45,816 bases of DNA from an uncultured Clostridia bacterium (lineage in GTDB: Bacteria; Bacillota; Clostridia; Oscillospirales; Oscillospiraceae): contig CAMDZY010000001.1 in assembly GCA_945910975.1 (NCBI GenBank), forward strand, positions 1 through 45,816, written 5' to 3'. Shown here in pieces: positions 1-7,873 of the stretch. Position 1 is the stretch's first letter. The number at the start of each line of letters is the position of its first letter. The notes below the pieces were generated by a model. It had not been told where the DNA came from and made no database searches. It saw only the letters and a program-made list of their open reading frames with translations. The position numbers and the translations under genes are program-made.

Positions 1-1
1 G

Positions 2-232
2 TTGCGCCTGCGCACCGCATTGGGCATCGACGCGCAGGAATACGAAACGCAATTTCTGATGCCGTTTGAGCCGTTGGAAGCATTGTTGCAGCGTTTTGCC
101 GAGCAAAATCTCTGCCGCAAGACTGCCGGCCGCTGGGTACTGACGCCACAGGGCTTTTTGCTCTCCAACCAAATCATATCCTCCCTTCAGTTGGCGCAGC
201 AGCAATCCAAGCCGCTGGCAAAAAAACGATAA
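2..232 (+). CDS. hemW: HemW-like radical SAM protein, C-terminal fragment
   Basis: This is the last 76 residues of a gene that begins before the window. The tail ending LTPQGFLLSNQIISSL is typical of the C-terminal winged-helix-like part of HemW (the oxygen-independent coproporphyrinogen oxidase-like family, now seen as a heme chaperone). The radical SAM Cys motif would lie upstream and cannot be seen, so assignment rests on the tail only. A perfect inverted repeat that can serve as terminator begins 6 nt after the stop codon. Confidence 0.7.
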   Translation: MRLRTALGIDAQEYETQFLMPFEPLEALLQRFAEQNLCRKTAGRWVLTPQGFLLSNQIISSLQLAQQQSKPLAKKR

Positions 233-237
233 AAAAC

Positions 238-275
238 AAGCTGTGAAAATCGGAGCGCTCCGATTTTCACAGCTT
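238..275. terminator. Bidirectional rho-independent terminator
   Basis: A perfect 19-bp inverted repeat (arms AAGCTGTGAAAATCGGAGC and its complement) has no spacer between the arms. It is followed by TTTT on the plus strand and by GTTTTTT on the minus strand. It lies between the convergent hemW tail and the adenine deaminase gene, so it probably ends both transcripts. Confidence 0.85.
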
Positions 276-324
276 TTGTAATTGTGACAGGTCGCTGTGC
301 GCGATTGCCCTACTTTTTTTGAAA

Positions 325-2046
325 TCATATATACCGCTGCGTGGCGACGTCCATCATGCCGCGCGTGCACAAGCGCACGGAGGGAATGACCGGCAGGGAC
401 ATGAACGAGAGGGTCATAAACGGGTCGATGCCGGCACTCACGCCCAGGGTGTGGGCGGCGGCTTTGGCGTCCTCCAAATTGCGGTTGACGGTCACAAGGT
501 CGCTTTGGCTCATCAGACCTGCCAGCTCCAACACCACATTGCCGACCGCTTCGCCGTCTTTCACCACTGTGATCCCGCCGCCCTGTTGGACGATCCGGTT
601 GGCGGCTGCGGCCATGTCGGCATCGTTGGCGCCGACGACAATAATATTGTGGCTGTCGTGCGAGATAGAGGTGGCGACTGCGCCGTGCTTCAGCCCATAG
701 CCCTGAATATAGCCAAGGCCGATGTGACCGGTGCCATGGTGGCGCTCAATCACTGCGATTTTCAAAATGTCTTTCGCGGTATCCACGCGGTCGGCGCGTC
801 CGGCGTCCACGGTGATGATCTGTCCCGGCACCATGCCCATCACGGCCAGATCCCCTTGCGTCCGGAACTGCTCCGGTTGCAGCGGCGCGACTTGGAATGT
901 GTGCAGCGCGCGGTCTTGCAAATTCTTTTCGACCGCAGGCGCGGCAAGCGGGCACAAAACGCCATTTGTGTAGACCGCTGTTCCGTCGCAGAACACCTGC
1001 TCGACCTGGAAACTGTGCAAATCATCCACAACGGTAAAGTCCGCACAATAGCCCGGAGCAATTGCCCCGCGCCCGGTAAGACCAAAGCGCTGCGCCGCGT
1101 GTAGGCTTGCCGCGCGAACCGCCCAGATGGGGTCGGCTCCGTAACCGATCGCCGCGCGCACAATGGCGTCCATATGTCCCTTTTCCAGCAGATCTGACGG
1201 ATGTTTATCGTCCGTGCAGAACAGGCAGCGGGCGGCATACTGCGATTGCAGCAGCGGCGCAAGCGCCTGTAAGTTCCGCGCGGCGGTTCCCTCGCGAATC
1301 ATGATGTACTGGCCGCGCCGCAGCTTTTCCAGCCCTTCTGCCGCCGTGGCGCACTCGTGGTCGGAATCGATTCCGGCAGCGGCATAGGCGTTCAGGTCGT
1401 TGCCACTCAAACCCGGCGCGTGGCCGTCGATCGGCTTGCCGTGCAGCTGTGCGGCGGCAATTTTATCCAGCACATCGGGCGCGTTATGCGTCACGCCGAA
1501 GGCGTTCATCATTTCCGCCAGACCAATGACGCGCGGGTCATCATATAACGGTTCCAAATCTGCCTGCGTTAGCGTTGCGCCGGCTTCGTCAAAGTCGGTC
1601 GCCGGTACGCAAGAGGGCAGCATGAAGTGTACCTTCAGCGGCAAGCCCCGTGTGGCCTGCAATAGAAAGCGGATACCGTCCACGCCCATGACGTTTGCAA
1701 TTTCATGCGGGTCGGTCACCACGGCTGTGGTGCCGTGGGGCAGCACCGCACGGGCAAATTCCACCGGGGAAACCAAGCTGGATTCCAGGTGAATATGTGA
1801 ATCGATCAGACCGGGGCAGACGATTTTGCCCGTCATATCGATTTCCTGCAAGCCTTCATAGCTGCCGATACCCGCCACAACGCCATCGCACACGGCAATG
1901 TCCGCCACCAAAAGCTCGTTGGAAAACACGTTGACATAGGTGGCGTTTTTCAGCACCAGATCGGCACGCTGCCGACCGGTCGCAACCTCCATCCGGCGCT
2001 GAGGCTGTTCCCGCCGGGAAAGAACGGAGTTCTCAAATTTTGTCAT
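325..2046 (-). CDS. ade: Adenine deaminase
   Basis: Predicted to hydrolyse adenine to hypoxanthine and ammonia in the cytoplasm (purine salvage). The amidohydrolase metal motif GLIDSHIHLESS, the DPHEIANVMG segment, the H-G-H-A-PGLSG segment, SDHECAT and CTDDKHPSDL all match the adenine deaminase family, as does the length of 573 residues. The reading frame is open further upstream to a TTG at 2127. I chose the ATG at 2046 because AAAGGA precedes it and a good promoter lies inside the longer version. The nucleoside hydrolase gene lies 100 nt upstream on the same strand, so base release and deamination are neighbouring steps. Confidence 0.93.
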   Translation of the reverse strand: MTKFENSVLSRREQPQRRMEVATGRQRADLVLKNATYVNVFSNELLVADIAVCDGVVAGIGSYEGLQEIDMTGKIVCPGLIDSHIHLESSLVSPVEFARAVLPHGTTAVVTDPHEIANVMGVDGIRFLLQATRGLPLKVHFMLPSCVPATDFDEAGATLTQADLEPLYDDPRVIGLAEMMNAFGVTHNAPDVLDKIAAAQLHGKPIDGHAPGLSGNDLNAYAAAGIDSDHECATAAEGLEKLRRGQYIMIREGTAARNLQALAPLLQSQYAARCLFCTDDKHPSDLLEKGHMDAIVRAAIGYGADPIWAVRAASLHAAQRFGLTGRGAIAPGYCADFTVVDDLHSFQVEQVFCDGTAVYTNGVLCPLAAPAVEKNLQDRALHTFQVAPLQPEQFRTQGDLAVMGMVPGQIITVDAGRADRVDTAKDILKIAVIERHHGTGHIGLGYIQGYGLKHGAVATSISHDSHNIIVVGANDADMAAAANRIVQQGGGITVVKDGEAVGNVVLELAGLMSQSDLVTVNRNLEDAKAAAHTLGVSAGIDPFMTLSFMSLPVIPSVRLCTRGMMDVATQRYI

Positions 2047-2090
2047 ATCTGCACAAATCCTTTCCGCAAAATGCGCATACTTTTTATTAT

Positions 2091-2119
2091 ATTGTATCAC
2101 TTCATCCGCTGTTTTCCAA
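2091..2119 (-). promoter_or_regulatory. Promoter of ade
   Basis: On the minus strand there is TTGGAA, a 17-nt spacer and TACAAT. Initiation would fall about 40 nt before the ATG at 2046. This supports the shorter start of adenine deaminase and gives it transcription independent of the upstream hydrolase gene. Confidence 0.65.
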
Positions 2120-2146
2120 GAGGTCAAAATTCACAAATTCTACAGG

Positions 2147-3121
2147 TTAAATTTGTACGGCGCGGCGCAGTTGTTCGATAAATTTATCGTGATCCACGCG
2201 GTACACAACATCTACCGGTAGGGTTGGCTTTGCACTCAGCCGTTCATCTACCACCAGCTTGCCGTCGCACCAGCCGCCGGAGCAGTCAACGTCGCATTGC
2301 ACGCGGCGCACCTGCTCCAGCATGGACGGATCCAGCAGCCCCGCCACGGCGACCGCATCATGCACCGGCGTCATGCCCTCCGGCGCGGTTTTCAGCAGAT
2401 TTGTGCGGCGGATGTAGTCCTTGATCATATCCGCCATCCAATCGCCCAACTCGGACAGACCGCGCAGGCTTTCGGCATCCTCATAGGTTACCATCGCCGA
2501 GCCGGTCGCTTCCAACGGATAGACCTGCACCGGGCAGCCGCTGTGCAGCACGATCTGCGCCGCCTCCGGGTCGTGATAAAAATTGGCTTCGGCAGCGGGC
2601 GTGCGATTTCCGCCGTAAATGCCGCCACCCATCAAAACGATCCGCTCGATTTTTGCACAAATATCCGGCGCCATGCGCAGCGCCATCGCCACATTGGTCA
2701 GCGGTGCCGTGGCCACCACGGTAACCGGCATGGTCGCCGCGCGGAGCGTTTCCACGATAAAGGTACACGCGTGCTGCGGCTGCACCTTTTGTTTCGGCTC
2801 CGGCAATTTTAAATACTCCTCGTGAATCGTGATCTCCTCGCCGTCCACAATGCAGTGCAGCTGCTGCGCACGTACGTTCTGCGCGCGCCCCGGCATGAGA
2901 TCGCACACCATCGGCGCAGGGCAGCCGGCATAAACCGGGATGTCCGCGTGCAAAAATTCCACCAACCGCAGCGCATTGTCCGCCGTTGTTTCCAGCGGCT
3001 TATTGCCATGCGTGACGGTAATACCTAAAATGTCATATTTCCCGCTCCGAATCGCCAAAATCAACGCCACGGCATCATCATTGCCGGGGTCACAGTCAAA
3101 AATCATGGGTTTGCGTTGCAT
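2147..3121 (-). CDS. Inosine/uridine-preferring nucleoside hydrolase
   Basis: A ribonucleoside hydrolase that should cleave the N-glycosidic bond of nucleosides to a free base and ribose. The N-terminal Ca-binding motif DCDPGNDDA (residues 9-17), the LMGGG segment, the NFYHDPEAA segment and a late VHDAVAV motif are the family hallmarks, and 324 residues is the usual length. AGGAGG stands just before the ATG. It precedes ade on the same strand and may supply adenine to it. Substrate preference within the family cannot be read from the sequence. Confidence 0.92.
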   Translation of the reverse strand: MQRKPMIFDCDPGNDDAVALILAIRSGKYDILGITVTHGNKPLETTADNALRLVEFLHADIPVYAGCPAPMVCDLMPGRAQNVRAQQLHCIVDGEEITIHEEYLKLPEPKQKVQPQHACTFIVETLRAATMPVTVVATAPLTNVAMALRMAPDICAKIERIVLMGGGIYGGNRTPAAEANFYHDPEAAQIVLHSGCPVQVYPLEATGSAMVTYEDAESLRGLSELGDWMADMIKDYIRRTNLLKTAPEGMTPVHDAVAVAGLLDPSMLEQVRRVQCDVDCSGGWCDGKLVVDERLSAKPTLPVDVVYRVDHDKFIEQLRRAVQI

Positions 3122-3159
3122 TGTTGTGTCCTCCTGTGTGATATATTTATGACAGCCTG

Positions 3160-3239
3160 AACCGCCGAAGGGCGGTTTTTAACGCGGCGTATGCCGCCGC
3201 CAAAAATGATTGCATTTGATTCGCCGCTATGGCGGCGAA
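3160..3239. repeat. Cluster of three GC-rich hairpins
   Basis: Three small inverted repeats follow each other: AACCGCC/GGCGGTT (3160-3177), GCGGC/GCCGC around GTAT (3184-3197) and TTCGCCGC/GCGGCGAA (3220-3239). They fill the gap between the small HTH gene and the nucleoside hydrolase gene. The first is followed by TTTTT on the plus strand, away from both genes, so a plain terminator role does not fit well. An 11-nt string inside the first hairpin recurs at 41813-41823. Confidence 0.6.
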
Positions 3240-3248
3240 CTCTGTGGA

Positions 3249-3455
3249 TTATTCTTCGTCTGGGACATATTCTGCAATGTCCTCGATCCTGCATGACAAA
3301 GCGGCACATAGCTTGTTCAATGTCTTTGTTTCTATGTTTTCATTTGCGCGAAGCCGCCGGACGGTTTTACTGTCGATGCCGCAGCGTTCTCTCAACTGAT
3401 ACGTCGACACACCGCGTTGCTTCATAATCACCCATAACTTATCAAATGTTATCAT
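3249..3455 (-). CDS. Small XRE-type HTH regulator
   Basis: A 68-residue protein made almost only of a Cro/CI-type helix-turn-helix. The helices are visible around TYQLRERCGIDSKTVRRLRANE and the KTLNKLCAALSCRIEDIAEYV tail is typical of the short phage-like 'HTH_26' regulators. It should bind DNA as a dimer. GGAGGT precedes the ATG. The gene directly upstream of the nucleoside hydrolase is this one, with three hairpins between them. The region before its start holds a palindrome and a divergent consensus promoter, which could be its operator. The target is unknown. Confidence 0.85.
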   Translation of the reverse strand: MITFDKLWVIMKQRGVSTYQLRERCGIDSKTVRRLRANENIETKTLNKLCAALSCRIEDIAEYVPDEE

Positions 3456-3469
3456 GGCCTACCTCCATA

Positions 3470-3498
3470 TTGACATTTGTTAGTATGGGGGTTATAAT
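3470..3498 (+). promoter_or_regulatory. Perfect sigma-A promoter with no evident gene
   Basis: TTGACA, a 17-nt spacer and TATAAT, all exact consensus, read on the plus strand. The -35 box lies within the 5' leader of the divergent small HTH gene. No plus-strand gene with a ribosome binding site follows: transcription would run into the 3' end of murA in antisense. Confidence 0.7.
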
Positions 3499-3510
3499 CT
3501 TTTATATTAA

Positions 3511-3525
3511 GGGGATATAATCCCC
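3511..3525. promoter_or_regulatory. Palindrome, possible operator
   Basis: GGGGATATAATCCCC is a 15-nt dyad about 56 nt upstream of the small HTH gene. Similar half-sites (GGGGGTTATAATC near 3486 and TGGGGTTAAAATG near 3541) flank it. An autoregulatory site of the HTH protein is a reasonable guess but unproven. Confidence 0.4.
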
Positions 3526-3555
3526 ACATTTATAATATTGATGGGGTTAAAATGC

Positions 3556-3602
3556 AAAAGCGGCCGTTTCTCATGGTTTTTCAAATCATGAGAAACAGCC
3601 GC
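3556..3602 (-). terminator. Terminator of murA
   Basis: On the minus strand a long stem (10 bp, then one mismatch, then 5 bp; arms contain GTTTCTCATG and CATGAGAAAC) closes about 22 nt after the murA stop and is followed by TTTTGCATTTT. Confidence 0.8.
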
Positions 3603-3623
3603 CGGTGCTTATCTGTGTTCAAC

Positions 3624-4916
3624 TTAGCCCGCTGCAGCGTTGGTGCGTTCTTCCGGGGTTTCGATGCGGCGGATGTTGGCGCCAAGGGCGCGGAGCTTGC
3701 CGATGATGTTTTCGTAGCCGCGCTCAATATAGTGGGCGTCTTCTACCACGGTGGTCTGGTCGGCCACAAGACCGGCGATGACCATGGCGGCGCCGGCACG
3801 CAGGTCGCACGCCTTGACCGCGCAGCCGTGCAGCTGTTCCACGCCGTCGATGATGGCCAGCTTGGTGTTCACCTGAATGGATGCGCCCATACGGTTCAGC
3901 TCGGCGCAGTAGCGGAAGCGGGTGTCATAAATGCTCTCGGTAATCAGGCTTGTCCCCTGCGCCAGCGCCATGCACACAGCAAACTGCGACTGCATATCGG
4001 TGGGGAAGCCGGGATAGGGCATCGTCTTGACATTGACACGCTTCATTCTGCCGTGGCGCTCGACGCGGATGGCGTCGTCATACTCTGTCACCGTTGCACT
4101 CATTTCGCGCAGCTTCGCCGTGATGCAGTCCATATGCTTGGGAATCACATTTTGCACCAAAACGTTGCCTGCGGTGGCCGCAGCCGCGACCATGTAGGTG
4201 CCGGCTTCGATTTGGTCGGGAATGATGGTGTAGCTGCCGCCGCGCATCATCGGTACGCCGCGGATCTTGATCACATCCGTGCCTGCACCGGAAATTTTTG
4301 CGCCCATTGCGTTCAGGAAGTTCGCCAAGTCTACAATGTGCGGCTCCTTGGCGGCGTTTTCAATGATCGTGGTGCCGTTGGAGAGCGCTGCGCCGATGAT
4401 GATGTTCATCGTTGCGCCCACGGATACCACGTCCAAATTCACGCGGCCGCCGGGGAGGCCTCCTTCCGGCGCGGTGGCGCAGACATAGCCGTTTTGCACC
4501 ACAACATCCGCGCCGATTGCGGAAAAGCCTTTGATATGCTGATCGATGGGGCGAACGCCAAAGTTGCACCCGCCAGGCATGGCGACCTTTGCATGGCCAA
4601 AGCGGCCGAGCTGTGCGCCGATCAGGTAATACGATGCGCGAATGCGCCGCACCAATTCGATCGGCGCGACCGAATCGCGCACATGGGTGCAGTTGATCTC
4701 CACCGTGTTCGCGCTCAGCCGGCGAATGCCCGCGCCCATGCTGTCGAGAATCTCAAGCAGCAGCCGCACATCGGAGATATCGGGAACATTTTCGATCCGG
4801 CAAACGCCGTTGACAAGCAAGGTTGCAGGCAAAATCGCAACCGTTGCATTTTTTGCGCCGCTGATGGGGACAGTACCGTTTAGCGGTGTTCCGCCATTTA
4901 TCAAGTATTTAACCAT
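3624..4916 (-). CDS. murA: UDP-N-acetylglucosamine 1-carboxyvinyltransferase
   Basis: First committed enzyme of peptidoglycan precursor synthesis: it transfers enolpyruvate from PEP to UDP-GlcNAc in the cytoplasm. The EPSP-synthase-like fold is shown by GAKNA with Lys22 and by PGGCNFGVRPID with the catalytic Cys at 117. That Cys is the fosfomycin target in this family. The length of 430 residues is normal. The frame stays open 50 codons further upstream, but AAGAGGAG lies 5 nt before the chosen ATG and the extension has no homology I recognise. Clostridia often carry two MurA paralogues; I cannot say which one this is. Confidence 0.96.
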   Translation of the reverse strand: MVKYLINGGTPLNGTVPISGAKNATVAILPATLLVNGVCRIENVPDISDVRLLLEILDSMGAGIRRLSANTVEINCTHVRDSVAPIELVRRIRASYYLIGAQLGRFGHAKVAMPGGCNFGVRPIDQHIKGFSAIGADVVVQNGYVCATAPEGGLPGGRVNLDVVSVGATMNIIIGAALSNGTTIIENAAKEPHIVDLANFLNAMGAKISGAGTDVIKIRGVPMMRGGSYTIIPDQIEAGTYMVAAAATAGNVLVQNVIPKHMDCITAKLREMSATVTEYDDAIRVERHGRMKRVNVKTMPYPGFPTDMQSQFAVCMALAQGTSLITESIYDTRFRYCAELNRMGASIQVNTKLAIIDGVEQLHGCAVKACDLRAGAAMVIAGLVADQTTVVEDAHYIERGYENIIGKLRALGANIRRIETPEERTNAAAG

Positions 4917-5011
4917 AAAACTCCTCTTTTTCGACATCCAACCTGTAATAATTGCGTCTGTAGAAGTATTTTTTGCCAATGCCACAGCGCCTGCCGGCGA
5001 TGTGCGACTGT

Positions 5012-5047
5012 CCGGAGAATCCAATCCATATGTAGCCATTTCTCCGG
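5012..5047 (-). promoter_or_regulatory. Hairpin in the murA leader
   Basis: CCGGAGAA pairs with TTCTCCGG around a 20-nt loop, near the 5' end of an mRNA leader of about 130 nt. No T-tract follows, so it is not a simple terminator. It could stabilise the mRNA or be part of a larger fold. Confidence 0.4.
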
Positions 5048-5056
5048 GATATTTCC

Positions 5057-5085
5057 ATTGTACCACAGCTACAGACAGATGTAAA
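5057..5085 (-). promoter_or_regulatory. Promoter of murA
   Basis: TTTACA, a 17-nt spacer and TACAAT on the minus strand. It lies just downstream of the rRNA methyltransferase stop codon and gives murA a leader of roughly 130 nt. Confidence 0.7.
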
Positions 5086-5092
5086 GAAAAAA

Positions 5093-6427
5093 TTACAAAT
5101 CGGCTACAGAAGTTGTCATAATTCTGCGCAGCCCTTTGGGGTAGTGATTTTTTAACAGCCCGTTTGCGCCCTTTGCCCAGCCGATGGAGAAGCCGTCCAC
5201 CTGCACCAGCGTCCAGCCCTTTTGCTGTCCCGGCAGCGCTTCGCCGTGTAGGTACTTTGCAATTTCTTCGCTGTCAGCGGCATAATTGACGTTTTGCGGC
5301 GCGTCTTTTGCCCAAAGTGCCAATGCGTGTGCCGGTTCAAAGCGCCCCTTCAGCGCCTGCCCCAAGGCCAGACCGGGGCGCAAAACCCGCAGTCCGCGCA
5401 GCCGGGGCAGCTGCGTTGGTGCCCAAAAAATTTCTTGCCCGAACGAAATTGCCTTGCCCTGCGGTAAGGTCGGCAGGGCAACATAATCCGGCGGCAGTGC
5501 GGAAGCCGGTTCCTCCGGCGCGGCACAAAATTGGGCGCCCTCGCGGCGCAGTACGGCGGCAAAATGTCCCTCGCCGCGAAGCCGATGCGGCCAAAGGCGG
5601 AACGTGTTCGCCAATTCGGCACGACCGCCCGCAACCCAGTCCGGCCGACCCGGTGCAAACCACGGCGCATGGGTCTGCTCCACCGAAAAATCCGGGTGCG
5701 ATGCTAAAAATGCCGCGATCACGCCCTCGTTTTCCTCCGGGGCAAAGGTGCAGGTGGAATACACCAGCCGACCGCCGCCACGGAGCATTTTACCGGCATT
5801 TTCCAAAATTTCCAGCTGCCGCCGGGCGCATTTTTCCACCGTCTGTCGGCTCCAATCCGTCACGGCCGCTTCTTCCTTGCGGAACATTCCCTCGCCGGAG
5901 CAGGGCGCATCTACAAGTATTTTGTCAAAAAAGTTTGGAAAAAACCCTGCCAATTTTTTGGTGTCCTCGTTTAACACCAGTGCATTGGCAACGCCCATGC
6001 GCTCAATGTTGCGGGACAAAATTTTTGCACGCGCCGGGTGATACTCGTTGCACACCAATAATCCCTCGCCCTGCATCGCCGCAGCAAGCTGTGTCGATTT
6101 TCCGCCCGGCGCAGCGCACAGATCCAGCACACGTTCGCCGGGCCTTGCATCCAGCAGCCTTGCCGCCGACATGGCCGACGGCTCCTGCAAATAGTAGACG
6201 CCCGCCTCGTGATAGGGGTGCAGACCGGGACGGGATGCCGGGTCATAATAAAACCCGTTCGGCTCCCACGGTACCGGCTGACGCAAAAACGGCAGCGGCA
6301 GCGGCTTGGTTTTCAGCGGATTGAACCGCAAGCCCACATTGCGTGGGCGCTGATAGGAAGCCAGAAAATCGGCATATTCTTCCCCCAACAAGCGCTCCAT
6401 CCGCACCAAAAATTCCTCCGGCAACAT
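5093..6427 (-). CDS. RsmF/NOP2-family rRNA m5C methyltransferase
   Basis: A SAM-dependent RNA (cytosine-5) methyltransferase of the NOL1/NOP2/Sun family. The SAM-binding motif LDLCAAPGGKS is near residue 101, and the two cysteines of the mechanism are in DAPCSGEG (Cys176) and YSTCTF (Cys226). The last ~150 residues (SFGQEIFWAP..., then LHGEALPG...GW) match the PUA-like tail of the RsmF/YebU branch. In bacteria this branch modifies 16S rRNA, but the exact cytidine cannot be told here. AGAAGGGA precedes the ATG. It has its own promoter. Confidence 0.9.
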   Translation of the reverse strand: MLPEEFLVRMERLLGEEYADFLASYQRPRNVGLRFNPLKTKPLPLPFLRQPVPWEPNGFYYDPASRPGLHPYHEAGVYYLQEPSAMSAARLLDARPGERVLDLCAAPGGKSTQLAAAMQGEGLLVCNEYHPARAKILSRNIERMGVANALVLNEDTKKLAGFFPNFFDKILVDAPCSGEGMFRKEEAAVTDWSRQTVEKCARRQLEILENAGKMLRGGGRLVYSTCTFAPEENEGVIAAFLASHPDFSVEQTHAPWFAPGRPDWVAGGRAELANTFRLWPHRLRGEGHFAAVLRREGAQFCAAPEEPASALPPDYVALPTLPQGKAISFGQEIFWAPTQLPRLRGLRVLRPGLALGQALKGRFEPAHALALWAKDAPQNVNYAADSEEIAKYLHGEALPGQQKGWTLVQVDGFSIGWAKGANGLLKNHYPKGLRRIMTTSVADL

Positions 6428-6459
6428 CGTTGTCCCTTCTTTCCGTACACAGTACCTTC

Positions 6460-6488
6460 ATCATAAGGGATTTTCATGCAATGTGCAA
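6460..6488 (-). promoter_or_regulatory. Promoter of the rRNA methyltransferase gene
   Basis: TTGCAC, a 17-nt spacer and TATGAT on the minus strand, about 32 nt before the start codon. It is back to back with the TetR promoter. Confidence 0.65.
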
Positions 6489-6506
6489 CCTTTTTTTGTA
6501 AAATGC

Positions 6507-6535
6507 TTGACAGACAGTGTCGGGTGTATTAAAAT
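6507..6535 (+). promoter_or_regulatory. Promoter of the tetR-ABC operon
   Basis: TTGACA, a 17-nt spacer and TAAAAT on the plus strand. The spacer begins with the small dyad GACAGTGTC, and ATATAT-rich dyads follow downstream. Autorepression by the TetR protein encoded next is likely, but the operator cannot be fixed by eye. Confidence 0.65.
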
Positions 6536-6578
6536 AGTGTACGATATATAACGACTGCTATATAAAGAGGGGAAGCTC

Positions 6579-7139
6579 ATGCCGCCGAAAGTCAAAATCA
6601 GTCGGGAAAAAATTGTGGCCGCCGCCACCGATTTGGTGCGCAAGCGCGGAGTGAATGCGCTCAATGCCCGCTCGGTTGCCGATGCGCTCGGCTGTTCCAC
6701 CCAGCCGGTATTCTCCAATTTTGCAACGATGGAAGAACTGAAAAACGCCGTTCTGGACACTGCCAACCGCCTGTATTTGTCCCACCAACAGCAGGCCATG
6801 CAGCAAGGCGACCTCCCACCCTACAAGGCAAGCGGCATGGCGTACATCCGCTTTGCAGCGGAGGAGCCGGAGCTGTTCCGGCTGCTGTTCATGCGCGACC
6901 GCTCGCACGAAAAGACCGATGAGGCCACCGATGAGCTGAAGCAAATGACCGTGCTCGTCAGCCGCAACACCGGCCTTTCGCAGGAAGAAGCGTTTCGCTT
7001 TCACATGGAGATGTGGGTGTACGTCCACGGCATCGCCACAATGTTGGCCACGGCGTTTTTGCCATGGGATTGGGAACAGATCAGCCAAATGCTGACCGAT
7101 GCCTATTGCAGTATGCAGCAATATTATTGTAAGGAGTGA
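6579..7139 (+). CDS. TetR/AcrR family transcriptional regulator
   Basis: The N-terminal HTH is clear: ISREKIVAAATDLVRKRGVNALNARSVADALGCSTQPVFSNF, about residues 7-50. It is followed by an all-helical ligand-binding domain of the TetR_C type (FAAEEPELFRLLFM, then WVYVHGIATMLA). The length of 186 residues is typical. GAGGGG precedes the ATG. The stop codon lies 5 nt before the ABC transporter ATPase gene, so this is probably the local repressor of the exporter. The inducer is unknown. Confidence 0.92.
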   Translation: MPPKVKISREKIVAAATDLVRKRGVNALNARSVADALGCSTQPVFSNFATMEELKNAVLDTANRLYLSHQQQAMQQGDLPPYKASGMAYIRFAAEEPELFRLLFMRDRSHEKTDEATDELKQMTVLVSRNTGLSQEEAFRFHMEMWVYVHGIATMLATAFLPWDWEQISQMLTDAYCSMQQYYCKE

Positions 7140-7144
7140 CCGCT

Positions 7145-7873
7145 ATGGATGCCATAAAAACCGTTTCTCTCACCAAGCAATACGGCACGCTCACGGCCGT
7201 GGACGGCTTGGATTTGAGCGTGGAGCAGGGCGAATTGTTTGCGTTGTTAGGCGTAAACGGCGCAGGCAAGACCACCACCATCAAAATGCTGACCTGCCTG
7301 AGCCGTCCGACCGGCGGCGATGCGCTGGTGCTTGGCCACAGCGTCGCCAAGGAACCGGCCGCCGTGAAAGCCTGCATCGCCGTTTCCCCGCAGGAAACCG
7401 CCGTTGCGCCCAACCTGACCGTGCAGGAAAATTTGGCGCTGATGTGCGGCGTGCATCGGTTTTCCCGGCAAAAGACCCGCGAAATGGTCGCAGAACTGAC
7501 AGAGCAGCTGGGGCTGGGGGAAATTCTCACCCGCCGCGCCGGGAAACTGTCCGGCGGCTGGCAGCGCAGGCTGAGCATCGCCATGGCGCTGGTCAGCGAG
7601 CCGGAAATTCTGTTTTTGGATGAGCCGACGCTGGGGTTGGATGTGATTGCCCGCAGTGAATTGTGGGACTGGATCCGCACGCTTAAAGGAAAAGTGACAA
7701 TTATTTTGACAACACATTACATGGAGGAGGCCGAAGCGCTCTCCGACCGGATCGGCATCATGAAGGATGGACATCTGCTTTGTTGCGGCACTGCTGCACA
7801 GCTGATGCAGCGCAGCGGCACCGATTCGTTGGAAGCAGCGTTTCTTCGCGTGGTAAAGGAGGGGATCGTATGA
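7145..7873 (+). CDS. ABC transporter ATP-binding protein
   Basis: The ATPase of a two-component ABC-2 exporter. Walker A is GVNGAGKTT (residues 36-44), the signature is LSGGW (135-139), Walker B is ILFLDEP (155-161), followed by the D-loop GLD and the H-loop TTHYMEE. I start at the ATG at 7145, 8 nt after AAGGAG, rather than the GTG at 7136, which sits within that AAGGAG site. The 3' end overlaps the permease start by 4 nt, which implies translational coupling. Together with the TetR gene it forms a drug/efflux-type operon; the substrate is unknown. Confidence 0.95.
   Translation: MDAIKTVSLTKQYGTLTAVDGLDLSVEQGELFALLGVNGAGKTTTIKMLTCLSRPTGGDALVLGHSVAKEPAAVKACIAVSPQETAVAPNLTVQENLALMCGVHRFSRQKTREMVAELTEQLGLGEILTRRAGKLSGGWQRRLSIAMALVSEPEILFLDEPTLGLDVIARSELWDWIRTLKGKVTIILTTHYMEEAEALSDRIGIMKDGHLLCCGTAAQLMQRSGTDSLEAAFLRVVKEGIV

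Noticed and set aside
3541..3594. 17-codon frame (MGLKCKSGRFSW...) after the orphan promoter
   Set aside because: No ribosome binding site, and it overlaps the murA terminator stem.
3552..4883. Long plus-strand open frame over murA
   Set aside because: It is the antisense shadow of a certain gene. Its translation is rich in His, Gly and Ala without any domain, and no ribosome binding site precedes it.
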